Source: Cytospora piceicola
Taxonomy: Eukaryota > Ascomycota > Sordariomycetes > Diaporthales > Cytosporaceae
DNA length: 64,000 nucleotides
Direction of reading: 5' to 3'
Assembly: GCA_023375675.1 (NCBI GenBank)
Contig: JALQBC010000001.1
Span: 930,001 to 994,000 of the forward strand
Position numbers and translations under genes: made by a program. Below, in pieces: positions 45,262-56,429 of this stretch (its first letter is position 1; every line of letters starts with the position of its first letter). The notes below the pieces were generated by a model, which was not told the origin of the DNA, made no database searches, and saw nothing but the letters and a program-made list of their open reading frames with translations.

Positions 45262-46475
45262 ATGGCTCGATCGTGCCACGTAAGTCGCTGTACTGGGAAG
45301 ATTGTCAAGCAACGCATTGGAGAGAAGAAGATACAGTCCATCCACTGCCAAGAGCACACTTGTCAAGGGCCACGCGACTTGAGGAACGGGTTCTGTCCTA
45401 GACCGAGAAAGCCCAGCTTCAAGTGTTGCGAGGTACACGGAAGGTGTCTCGTCCAAGGCTGCCCTCGTCAGGCTCCCAGGAGGGGTGTTTCCAGCGAAGA
45501 CGTCCCATGGACCTGTCCTGAACGTGAGTCAAACCCTTGATTTGGGAGCTGTTTTGGGACGAAAAGATGAAGAAGTGACTACTGACGTCTATCAATTTTA
45601 CAGACCAATTAACACGCAGGCGCGAGTATTTTGAAGCTGAGAGACAACGCCGGTCAGCAGACGCACAGGAGAGAGCTGAGCGTTGCAAGCAGCAGGAATC
45701 CGACAGAATTGAAGCAGAAGTACGGAGGCGGTTGCGCTGGGCGGCGAATCAGGATCAGATGAGGCAGAACCAAGAGGCCGAGGAGTGTCGTCGACAGGAT
45801 GAGATGATCGCTAAACGTGAGGAAGAGGTTGAGCAGAGGTTTCAGCAACGCCTGGCGCAGGAGGCCGCGAAGCAGCAGCAGCGAGATCAACAACGAGCAG
45901 AAAAGGAGCAGAAAGAGAGGGAGTTCCAAACCAGGGTTCAAGCAGAGGTCCAGAGGCGCCAAGCACAACAAGCAATTCAAGAAGCAGAAGAGAGAAGATC
46001 TCAGGAAGAACAACGAGTCAATGAAGATAGAATCAGACACGAGGCACTCCTGGAAGAAAGAATCCGACAAGTTGAACATCAGCAAGCCCGTGCACAGCAG
46101 GAAGCCGAAGAGAAAAGGCGAGACGTTGAAAAACTGGCACGTGATCAGCGAGTTAGGGAGGAGGCAATACAAGAAGAGAGAAAAAGAGAAGATGAGCGAA
46201 AGCGGGCCCAAGAGACAGAAGAAAGGAAGATCGCTGCCGAATTAGAACGTCGTATGAAGGAATTACAGGAAAGAAAAGACGCTGAGGCTTACCAAAAGGC
46301 GAAGGAAGAGAGGAAGATCGAGGATCAAGTAAGGGAGCGAATTAGCCAGATACGTCAGGAAGAGGAACGGAGACGTCGAGTCAATGATGGTTATCGACAC
46401 ATGTATACTTCGACGGGTCCAAGACGACCAGGTAACTACCGGGAACGGCGTGAAACATTTTACCGATGTATATAG
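45262..46475 (+). CDS. Cys/His-rich N-terminus plus long charged coiled coil
   Basis: Two exons, 45262-45523 and 45604-46475, give 377 residues; the splice reads WTCPEHQLTRRREYF. The first 88 residues hold about ten Cys and several His in pairs (CHVSRC, HCQEHTC, CCEVHGRC), spaced like a zinc-binding module but matching no finger I recognise. From residue 90 to about 350 the sequence is almost entirely Glu/Arg/Gln/Lys with few hydrophobics (EERIRQVEHQQARAQQEAEE), typical of a long coiled coil or single alpha-helix. It ends with a short basic Tyr/Arg tail. No function assigned. The upstream in-frame extension lacks an ATG, which fixes the start. Confidence 0.7.
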
Positions 46476-46966
46476 TTTTCCAGCTGTACTCCTCGGCTGA
46501 ATATGAAGTCAGAAAACTAGAGGCTTTGCTTTCTTAACTCATTTTTGGTTTCCTGCTTTGGGGGTTTCTTAAGACTATCTTAGCACATTTTCATGTTTCT
46601 GACCTGTTCATTACTGCCCAAAATCCATGACATCGTCCTCCAAAACCCCGTAGTATATTTGGCTCTCGAGTTGTAACTGGCTAGTTTCGTCACTGACAGG
46701 AGGTATTCCAGCCATGTGAAGTACTTACGAATCATCTTGGTTGTCATCCTAAGTCTCCATAACATATTCTGGGCCCTGTAAGTATTTAAGGGGCTCGTAC
46801 CAGTTGACCCTAGGGTAACTAAATAGAACCTTCACGACCGGCCCTTCGTTACCATCACGCTCAACCGTACTTCCAATATGAATCTAGGTAGAAGCCCGTG
46901 AGTATCGGCCCGATCCTTACTTAGTTGTCTCTGAGTTGACTGTGGAAACAGCCCCTGAAGTCTGGA
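46476..46966. other. Convergent intergenic region
   Basis: 3' flanks of the coiled-coil and chitinase genes; no gene seen. Confidence 0.45.
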
Positions 46967-49900
46967 TCAAAATGTTTCCGCCCTCTCATTGGGATCGATA
47001 CTCCACACTGCACAATTTGAAGTCACAGTACCCCCTTGCTTATACTGAGTACTCGACGTGTCACACTTGTCGATTGCCTGGCGGAAAATCCTCCCACAGT
47101 CGTCATTCGCACTAGGCCCGTCCACGGTAAACTTGCATCCATTCGTCACGGTGACACTCAGCTGTATGGCAATCTCGCAGGCAAGCCCGGCGGTGAAGAA
47201 GCACTCCGCCCCAGACCCGCCTGTTGGATCCACGTTCCATAGGTAGGAGTTAAGGGTGTGCTCTGCATTCTTGTCGCTGGCATCTAGCACCCGGCCCTGA
47301 TAGGTGCTGCAGAAGTCCGTGACGCCCTCGATCATGTCGGCGCGGGACGTCTCGGCCCCGCTGTTGTAGCAGTGCAGGCTCTCAGTGGCCGGGTTTGGAC
47401 TCGGCGGCGACGGGTCTGGCGACGGTGTCGGGGTGGGCGGCGTCGCGGCCGGGGAGATTGTCTGCGAGGAGCCGGCGCCCGAGTCCGGGTCGACGTAGAC
47501 GGGCGCCGAGAGGTCGAGCTCGTAGGCGCAGAAGTCATACAGATCTTCTTCGTCTTCGTCCTCTGGTTCGTCGCCTTCCGGGTCTTTCGGCACAGGGTCG
47601 ACGGTAGTTGGCCCCGTTGGCAGCGGGTCATCCTCAGTAGGCGGCGTTGGCCGTGATGGAGGGTGCGGGTCTTTGGGGTCAACAAAGTCGTCGCCTCCGT
47701 CCGGACAGTCCAACAGGCACGGGTGACTGCAGAAGATTAGACAAGGTGTGCCACATCCTGACTTGCAGATTGGACCTGGAGGGCCGGGTCTGATCGTTAC
47801 GATCGGGTCGATCTCTGGGTCATTCACTTTTCTGGTGAACGAGTACGGGTATGGGGGCGGAGTGATGGTTCTGGTAGCGGGGGGGTGGGTAATAGTAGGC
47901 TCTTTGAGAGGATTAGGGTCGTCGGTGATGGTGAAAGGCGGGGGCAAAATACTCCTGGTTGGATAGAAGGTTGTCGTCGCCTGCGTCGCCGTGTCAGATC
48001 CTGACAATGTGTACTCCCAAAACGGTATGATGGTCGTTGTCAGTGGCGGTATTGTCAGGGTCGTCGTCTGTATTATGTGTGTCCATCCAGTGGACGTGGA
48101 CCAGGCGACGTCCAGTGATGTCACATAGGGCGGGAAGGTAATAGTTGTCGTAGTGGACAGATGAAGAGGCGGCAGAATAAAGGTGCAAGGGGGTTCACAG
48201 CTGATTTCTGGGTGGGACTCGGTCCAGATCGACGGGTCGATGTAGATGAGACCACCACAGCCACTGGAAGAGGAGCCACTTTGCCCGCTGGTGCCTCCCG
48301 GGTCTGAACTGCAAGAGACAGTTCCGTCTGGAGTGTCACCCGAACCGGAGCCTGAGTACAGATCGATGCTCCAGATCATCGTGCCACCGAAGCAGTGACT
48401 GCTGGCCCAAGCCTTCTTCATGGCGATTGTGACCAGATCATCATATCCAATCCACTGGTTGCTCCAAACGAGGTACTTCATCATGGCTACCGAATCCAGA
48501 ATTGGCTGGATTCCCAACTCGGGAATCAGGATCGACTCGATCTCCTGTAGGGACATGACGCCCCCAAAGGCTGTACAGGGCCCCGGGTTGCTGGTGCTCG
48601 ACCATTCGCATCCAACCTCCATACAGTCGACACTGGATACCGTGTACCCTCTGCCATAGTAGGCGAGCCCCATATTGATCTTGGATGGGTCGACCTGGTC
48701 GTACCAGAGGGGCAATGTCCAGTTGGATATTTCGGGGATGTTTGTCTGGCCAATAACGACCGAGCCCACGTCTTTGACTTTTGCGTCCCAGGGCCCGTGG
48801 AGGTCGTAGGTCATAAGGCCGAAGAAGTCGAGATAAGGTTCCATGGCGACGGGATCAAACCATCTGAGGTACCAGTAGCTTGCGGGCAGGGTCACGCTTA
48901 TCCCATAGTTCGTGCCAAACGCTACTCGCATTTCAGCGAGTAGAGTGACAAAGTTTTGCGTGTCGGCTGGTTTCCCGCTACGGTCGGGAGCACCGGGGTA
49001 CTCCCAATCGATATCCACGCCTTGGAACCCATATTGGGACATGAAGCTCTGAAGAGACGAAATGAAAGCAGCGCGGTTACTGGCCGAGGAGGCGATGTCA
49101 GAGAATGTTGTTTGCGTGGGACCCGGATCGTTGAAGTCCCAGCCCCCAATGGCAATCCAGGTCTGGAGAGTCGAAGATTTGAGTGACGTGAACTGAGTAT
49201 AGTAGGGAACATCTCGAGAATCCGCGGGGACTACCGCGAAGGTGGATGGGTCGATACTGGCAAATGCAAGGTTCAGATGGGTTAGCCCGGCTGTGTTGAT
49301 TTGGGAGGGACTGATTCGTTGGCATGCTCGTCCATAGTTGTTTCCGACCTGGTAGTAGGCAATCGAACGACCGCTGGCCGAACTGCCACCGCATGAAGGA
49401 GGCGAGGCAGAGGCACATGATCCAAAGCCCTGCTGGCAAGGTTGATCGACATTGGGCGAAGCGCAAAAAGAGTCTCCGACCTGAGATGGTTGTCAGGTTA
49501 GACAGAAGGCACATCGCACGCTCTCACTTTCTCAGAATGCAGCCATGGAGGTGAGCGGTCGAGACTTGGATGGAGCCGTCACAAGAAGAACTGGGAAATG
49601 CAACATACTCCGCAGTAACCATAATAACTGCAACAAACGTCAAGCGGGCATTTGACACTACCACCTGCGCTGTCGCGTCCACACTCGGCCGTGGCATTGC
49701 CTGCTTCAAGGTTAATATTCATGTGACTTAACACAATCGTATCGCAATATCTTCAGACTCACAGTTGGCCGTGCAATTACCAGCACCGCAATTAGCTGGT
49801 CCAAAGCCACAATGGCCTTCGCTATTGCAGCAGGACCCGTCTTCGCATGGGCTGCTGGCAGTACAGTCTCCAGTATCGGGTCCAGTATCGCCTTGTCTGG

Positions 49901-51343
49901 GGGAAAGTGTGCCTGGGAGGGAGAAAGACGCATCGTGAATACGCCGTGTCACATTCTGTGTCTCGTCTGAAGAGGCAGATGACAAGAATATCCCGACTAT
50001 TCTGCTGATGTACGATTTGACAGGCACCGATGCCAGCCGCTCCACCCATGTGCGTGTAATCTCGATGATGGGGAGCGGAGGCGGATCCTGCAACAACTCG
50101 AACCTCTGCTGGACGGGAGGCGGAATTGTTGAGTTGCCTTTATAGCTCGCTATAATAGTCATGTTTGTCTCATCCAAATCCCGTTCGAGAAGTTCATGGT
50201 AGTCTAAGTGTTGCTGGATCTAGTCACCGGAAGATGTCAGTAGGGGAGCCCAATCACATTGGAGCGTATCCTTATGATCCTGTACTTACCTCGTCTTCTG
50301 TCATGGGTCGGGAGAATGATGCCACATTGCCCTCTCCGTAAATCACATCCACGTACATGAGCATTGGTTCGAGGGACCGCTTGTACGCAGCCACTGCATT
50401 TGCGCCGCCACTCCACACCACAACCGCACTCGGAGAGGTGATGCTATCCTCCCACTCCGTTTGGAAGGAAAACGGGTAGGTTCCAGAAAGCGGCCTGCTT
50501 GGAGGTGCTGTATTGCGGAGACGTAATCGCAGTGCACTGTGAATATTGCCTTGTATGTCCTTTGGGGAGTAGCATTGGTGAGCTGAAGACTCACTCCCAC
50601 CTATATGTCCAATGGGCTCACCTGTTCGGTCATCGTTCCTCCAAACCGTGCTCCACCACACCTGCCGTTCTGTGGGGCACAATATGTCACGGCGTTCTGC
50701 CCACCCTGGGTAGTTCTGGTACCTTGTGAGCCTACCTGGATAGAATATAAAGAGATAGGTAGGTCCCAATGTAGAGCTAGGGAGAGAAGCCAAATAGCAG
50801 GGATAGCACTCACATGGCGGGAGGCCACTCATCACAGGTCCACATCATACCGCTTGGTCCGGTATTCGCTGGATCCGCGATTACGTTGTAGCCAGCTTGA
50901 CCAGGGACAAGTTGCCCAAGGGGAGCCCGATTCCAGCCTTGGCCAATGTAGCCGCCAAAGTTCCACGAGTCGCCCGAGGCCACTGTCAATGGCTGATTTG
51001 GCTCGGGACAAGGGTGAGTGAGTTTCCAACGTGAAGGACAAGCAGCATTTCGTCGGCCTCTCTTGTTGTTGTTATTGGTATCGTAGGTGAGTTGGAGATA
51101 GTTCAGGCCCCCGGGTGTGTTGCCTGGATTGAGTTTCCCCAGGTTTCCCGCCGCGAGGTTTCCGCTCACTGCTAAGAGTGGGTTTCGCTGGTTTACATTC
51201 CTGCAAATTGCGGGCATCTTGGCACAATTGTAAATTAGTAGCGGTTGCGTGGCCGGCTGGCCTTCGACAAAAACGTCCATCGGGCAGAGTAAGATAAGCC
51301 CAAGGACAGGCAGTGTCCACGGAATACCATGATAGAAAAACAT
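46967..51343 (-). CDS. Secreted nuclease-like / CBM18 / GH18 chitinase fusion
   Basis: Six exons, 51343-50814, 50715-50622, 50559-50290, 50219-49763, 49700-49609 and 49480-46967, close in phase and give about 1,318 residues. After a signal peptide, a region to about residue 300 carries WTCDEWPPA (about 170-178), the hallmark of NucA/NucB-type secreted DNases. Two Cys-rich CBM18-type chitin-binding segments follow near 415-490 (CCNSEGHCGFG; CCSYYGYCG). GH18 runs from about 520 (IAYYQVGNNYGRAC) with GVDIDWEYP (catalytic Glu641) and MTYDLHGPWD. A long Thr/Pro/Asp linker leads to a Cys-containing C-terminal domain (CGRIFRQAIDKCD). Subgroup-C chitinases resemble the alpha subunit of yeast killer toxins, which helps bring in a nuclease. 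Here both activities appear in one chain. The exon 1/2 acceptor is the weakest call. Confidence 0.8.
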
Positions 51344-52814
51344 AGCCAAGAAGGTAAACCTCTGGAAGAATAAACCCGTTTGTAACTTTAGATACAGTTT
51401 CAGTTGACCTCTAGAACTTAGATACGCCTGGAGCCACGGCCTCCACCGGTGTCCTTTAAGAGGATTTCACTTTAGCCACATGTCCTGAGCACCCATATTC
51501 CACAACCTCTCCGGCTCTCTTGTCTCAATTCGTTGCTCAGCCCTCGTTCGGTGATTCTGGTGGGGTGTACAAAACCAGGCATCTGGTTGTCTGTGACACC
51601 TTCCCAGATGGTTCTCCATCAACTTGCTTAAAGACTAGGCAAATTTTCTCGGCCTGGAAATATGACGGTTGAAAGTGTTCACATGCAACTACGCGAACTC
51701 CTTGGTTGGGTGGTCAGCAATTCTCGACCTCAATATGCCTGCCTGCCCTGGTCCTTGATAGACATCAGCGTATAAGTCAACTGTTCCCAGGTTACATCAG
51801 TGCTGACTGTTTTGACCAAGACATGAATCAGGAGCTCAGCTCATGTGCTCCAATTAGTACATGGATGTGTGTAGCAATGACCTCGCGAAGAGGCAATTCC
51901 GCAATGAGTCCTTCACACCGGCTGCACCCTAATGGCACAGTTTCAATATTTACCAAGCCACGGCTTGATGGGGCGGTACAAGGACTTAGTCTACCGAGGA
52001 ATTCTCATATCTTAGCTAGTCAAAAAGTTAAGACCAACAGTTCTTGAGGTCTGGCACCTCCCCATCTCAGGAATGCTTACCGTGGGACCTCCCCGAGGGT
52101 CGGGAGACCACAAGTTCGGGTGTGTGGGTGGTAGTCAGTATAGTAGGGTCTGCATCAAAATAGAGCTGAACCAAGACATGCATTCTCAGAGTCAGGATTC
52201 CTCCATGCCAATAATAATGGTCAAGCCATGCTAATGTTTAGATTCTGAAAAGTTAGGGTTGACGTCTAGGTAAGGTATTTTGACAACTATGATTTATAGC
52301 GGGCCAGTGTGTCAAAGTTCATAGCTCGGAGTTCCCTCTTGGAGGCCCGACGAGGGGCTCAAGTGAATTTGCCACCATAATGTCGAAGATAAACAAGAAC
52401 CAGGATAACTTCCCATGTTGTTACACGAAAGTGTTTAGGAAGCTTGAGACTGCAACCCGCTAACTACTGATATAGAGGGGTGGGGTAAAGTAGACCATCG
52501 ATACTTCAATGGCATGATGGTCTGATCCATGGTGTTACCACACTGCGATGATGGAGGGTCGCAAAAGTTCTCATGGATGTCTCGACCAAAAGGGCCATCC
52601 ACGTTTTAGGAAATCAGCGGCCGGGTAGACCTACCATCTTCTCGTGAGAACATGTCTATTGAATACTGACACTCGAGCACGAATATGTCCGGGTCCACAG
52701 ATAGTAGCAGTCAGTGCCCAACCTACTCCATCTCATCCTTTATTCTTTGACTTCTAACTGTGAAGGGTACGACATACCGAGCAATTCAGGAAGAGAAGCC
52801 GGCGTACTGGCACG
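51344..52814. other. Divergent promoter region, chitinase / LysM genes
   Basis: A 1.5-kb spacer between two divergent cell-wall-related genes. I see no supported frame and no clear repeat. Shared regulation is plausible but not shown. Confidence 0.45.
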
Positions 52815-54220
52815 ATGCGTTCTTCGTCTTTGACCTTTTTGATCATGACTGGTGTGACGTCTGCGTCTATCCTTTCAAATATCGGGTTCGCTGCTGTACA
52901 ATCACAAAACTTACTAGGCAAACATGCCACTATGCTCCGTCGTCAGACTACGGGCAACGCTACCTGTCGCCTGAGTATGGGAACCGACATATGGAGCTCT
53001 TGTGCCAGTTTTCTCTCTCAGTACAACATTACACTCGACTACTTCATGGCAGGGAACCCGAGCATAGGTGTCAACTGCTCCAACTTCGTCCCAGGTGATA
53101 CATATTGCATTTCACTGGGTATGTCCTCCGACCCAGGTCCTTGGATCCTCTTCACATCTAACAAAGGAGGCAGAACTCGGCCAAACGGTTCCTAAATCCA
53201 CGAACGGGATGTGCGGTGCGCAGCAGAACTTTACCAGCACCTGCATCGGAAGTCAGTGGGGAAATTGCTGTGGTGTTGGTGGATAGTGTGTCTTGAAAGC
53301 GTTCTTCTTCTCCTAAGAAGCATATCTTCTAACCCCGGTCGTTAACAGCTGCAGTACTGGTGAAGACTATTGTGGCCTAGGCAACTGCCAAGAAGGCACC
53401 TGTGATGGAGCGCCAATTCCTTACAGTACCGATGGATTATGCGGCAGCCAGAACCGTTGGGTCGAGTGCCCGCCCAAGTTTGGATTGTGCTGCAGCGAGT
53501 ATGGTTTCTGCGGCAATGGGACTGACTTCTGTAGCGGTGAGTGCCAGAGTGGACCATGTATCAACTCGACGGCGACGAGCTCCACGACCACAACAAGTGT
53601 GAGGCCAACACAGACACCTGGCTCTGTGTCCGCCGACGGGACTTGCGGCTATACAGGCGGGCTGGTCTGCAAGGGCTCGAGTTTTGGCGACTGCTGTTCA
53701 GCAGCTGGGTTCTGCGGTTCGAGCCAATATGCTTGCTTGGATATTCTGGGATGGTAAGAGACCGTTTTGATTTCTTTCCCATGTTGGTAAAACCACGCTG
53801 ACACGGAGAACTTGACACAAGCCAACCTGCCTTTGGGACATGTAATGTAACAGGATATCTGAATGAAACAAGCACAACAACCACGGCGAGCCCCACTACA
53901 AGCAAGAGCACGTCTACGTCGTCAACGCCTATTCCGACTCAAAGCGGACTGGTGGCAACCTGCAACCACCTTGAGATCGCGCAATCAGGGGAGTACTGCT
54001 TTGAATTTGCTGATAAATGGGGTAATTCTCCGGTCTCTTTTCCTGCTAACTTATTTCGTAACGAACAAATGACATGAAGACATGCTTACAAGGCTTCTTT
54101 TTTATAGGCATCACAACAGCACAATTATATGCCTGGAACCCTGTTTTGGGCGCGAACGGTGAGAATTGTGGTGTTGGTTTCTGGGCGGAAGAGGGGTATT
54201 GCGTTGGTGTAAGAAGTTGA
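52815..54220 (+). CDS. Secreted LysM-CBM18x3-LysM chitin-binding protein
   Basis: Five exons, 52815-53118, 53174-53285, 53349-53753, 53822-54021 and 54108-54220, give 377 residues with closing phases. A signal peptide lies within the first 27 residues. LysM 1 (about 48-105) ends [15 protein letters not shown]. Three CBM18 (hevein-like) modules follow (NGMCGAQQ...[18 protein letters not shown]...[18 protein letters not shown]...CCSAAGFCG), then a Thr/Ser linker and a second LysM ([18 protein letters not shown] ... [16 protein letters not shown]). Such proteins bind chitin or chito-oligomers. Fungal LysM proteins shield hyphae or dampen host recognition, and LysM genes often neighbour subgroup-C chitinases, as here. 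Without splicing at 53286 a TAG would end the frame; the GTGTGT donor restores GGYCSTG. Confidence 0.9.
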
Positions 54221-54657
54221 AAGCATTTGAGTAAGGTCCTAGTCCAACAATGTGACGGAGAGCATACACGATCGTGCAGATATATATCTCTAGAAAGTTG
54301 TTGAACTCCAGGAGACAGTCAACTGGTATGTTTACAATTAACGAGGTCTTGTACTTACAAAATTCCGCTGTTAGCACCGGTCCCGCAAGGAAGCATATGT
54401 GAGCATTGCAGTCAAGCGATACAGTCGTCTTGAAAATTGTCGAATTTACCTCCTACGTGGTTCAGAAGCATATTTTGGTGCATTAGTGTCTTGGTACCAA
54501 CCTACTTAAGTAGATACCTAGAGAGTAAGCAGCTTGTGACACAGACACAGCGAAAGTGACACAAAGCCTGTTTTTATTAAGAGACACGCTGACCCCGACC
54601 GCATCCGGCCGCAATCTCCAACCTTCTCCGCTTCGAGCTACTAAAACATACCTTACA
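54221..54657. other. Short intergenic region
   Basis: The two neighbouring genes run in the same direction. It holds the LysM 3' UTR and the F-box promoter, with a TACCTAG motif near 54517. Confidence 0.4.
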
Positions 54658-55989
54658 ATGGACTCGCCACCAATCTTCAGACTCGTACCAGAGCTCTTGC
54701 TGAAGATCTTCACCATTATTGCCCAGGACCCTGATGCGGTCCTTGCCTTTTCGGTTGTATGTTGCAAAAGATGGCGACCTCTGGCACAGTTGGTGCTGTA
54801 TAGCGATGTCCTTCTCAGCGGCGAGCGCCTTGTCAAATTTGCAAAGAAGGGTGGTGGCTCTGACGACGAAATCCGGTCGCTGACACTTCACTTGGGTCCG
54901 GTACACGTCAACCAGTACGACCCACAGCAAGCCATCGAGACGACTGAGGGTTGGCTCAACGCCCTACGGGGGCTCTTGCCGCGTATCAATCGGATGGTAC
55001 AGCTCGAGAGCCTTTCGGTCTCGGCCGACTTCCCTCTGCCATATTCACCTTGCGGCGAGCTATCCTCCATTGTCGAGGCACTGCCTACTACTTGCGTGGC
55101 CTTGGAAATCGATTGGCGCCATAGCACATTCATCCAGCAGAAACTGGGTACTGCAGCCACGGCAACAGCCCACATTTGCGACTCGATCCGGACTGTGTTA
55201 GGCAGGACTCAGCATCTTCGCCTGCGCTTACCCAAGGTCTGCCCAGGGGTGTTTGGCGAGCAAGACGAGGATGGATTCCATCCTGCAGGAGCGCCAAAAC
55301 TCGAGAATTGCATCATCAACCTCTCTCAGCGTACCCCTGGCACTTCTCCCCGGGCTTCGTGGGCGGCCTCCTGTAACTCACAACACATTCCTCACATTGG
55401 ATCACAGACATGGATTGCTCCAGTCCTTCCTTCACTCGTACCAAAGCTGCAAAGCTTTGCCCAGCTCAACCCGACACTCAAGCGGCTCTGGGTCATCGAC
55501 TGTCAAGCTTCTGGCCAGGGTAAGAACTCATGGGCGGCCTGGATTCGCCGAGACGTCGGGTGTGATGCCAGCTGGCCCATTCCTCTTGTCAACGTTGGCG
55601 GCTTCCGCCAGAACGCCTGGCTGGCGAGGCTACCGACCATCGACCCAGAGGCTAGTACTGAGGACAAGATTTCCTCACCCGAGACTCTGGAGGCTTTGGT
55701 GGAGGACTGTGCTTGGAGCGGGGATCAGGCCGGGGTACGACTTCCTACCCCCATCTTGATCGCCCGAGGGTATGAACCTGCGCACCCTCCTCTGCGTAGG
55801 AGGGCGCAGCTTCGAGGTGAAGAGGATATTTCTTGCACTTTGTGGGAGAACGAAGCACTCACCGGAGAGACATTGCTTTCTCGGGGCCCTGGTGCGCTGA
55901 TGCAGGTGTGGGACTTGAATGAGAGGACACCGAGCGGATGGAAAAGAGCCAACTTCACCGGTTCGTCTATGGTCCGGCTCAATGGATGA
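54658..55989 (+). CDS. F-box-like protein
   Basis: Single exon, 443 residues from the ATG at 54658 (ttacaATGGac). The frame is open 34 codons upstream, but that ATG is weaker. The first 45 residues (IFRLVPELLLKIFTIIAQDPDAVLAFSVVCCKRWRPLAQLVLYSDV) have the F-box pattern of P-x-E-L-L-x-x-I-F, then CKRW and LYSDV. By family this would bind Skp1 and bring a substrate to an SCF ubiquitin ligase. The remainder contains Leu-rich stretches (IRSLTLHLG, LESLSV, LRLRLPKV) that could form irregular repeats, as in many fungal F-box proteins. The substrate is unknown. Confidence 0.72.
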   Translation: MDSPPIFRLVPELLLKIFTIIAQDPDAVLAFSVVCCKRWRPLAQLVLYSDVLLSGERLVKFAKKGGGSDDEIRSLTLHLGPVHVNQYDPQQAIETTEGWLNALRGLLPRINRMVQLESLSVSADFPLPYSPCGELSSIVEALPTTCVALEIDWRHSTFIQQKLGTAATATAHICDSIRTVLGRTQHLRLRLPKVCPGVFGEQDEDGFHPAGAPKLENCIINLSQRTPGTSPRASWAASCNSQHIPHIGSQTWIAPVLPSLVPKLQSFAQLNPTLKRLWVIDCQASGQGKNSWAAWIRRDVGCDASWPIPLVNVGGFRQNAWLARLPTIDPEASTEDKISSPETLEALVEDCAWSGDQAGVRLPTPILIARGYEPAHPPLRRRAQLRGEEDISCTLWENEALTGETLLSRGPGALMQVWDLNERTPSGWKRANFTGSSMVRLNG

Positions 55990-56429
55990 GTGGCGACGCT
56001 CGAAACCTTCCTGTAGGAAAGCTAGAAGCCCCAGATAGGCGATATCTGTAGCGAAGAATAACGCTACGCGGAGAGTACCTAGTGAGGTAGTAGTTGTCGG
56101 ATATGCAGTGCAGGAGGCACTATGGTCCGTTCACACTGTCGATACTTTCTGGGGCTAGGTATAGGGATGGGGTCGGTGCGTATCAAATCGATGTTTTTAT
56201 TCATGGCTTCGAGAAGTTCCTTTGCGACCTCAGACCTCATCCCGTCCAGGCTTTTCTCGTCGGGCAATCGAGGGAGGGCGCCCCAAGCTCGGGTTTCCAC
56301 GAAACCGTTTAGCCGGCTTCTGTTTCTATAGGTGAAGCCTAAAGCACTAAGGCGAAAAGGGGTTCATACTGTGAATAAAAGTTAGATCTTCTTGTTCTAA
56401 AGTAGAACTTCGCGTACAGTTCCCAAATT
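55990..56429. other. Intergenic region before the AAA pseudogene
   Basis: No supported frame. It may once have held the 5' part of the AAA-ATPase gene but shows no recognisable remnant. Confidence 0.35.

Noticed and set aside
47332..47685. Arg/Pro/Thr-rich frames inside the chitinase linker on both strands
   Set aside because: Alternative frames of the low-complexity Thr/Pro/Asp linker.
53280..53290. Possible nonsense codon (TAG) in the first CBM18 of the LysM protein
   Set aside because: A GTGTGT donor two bases into the codon and an AG acceptor at 53348 restore GGYCSTG, so this is an intron, not a mutation.
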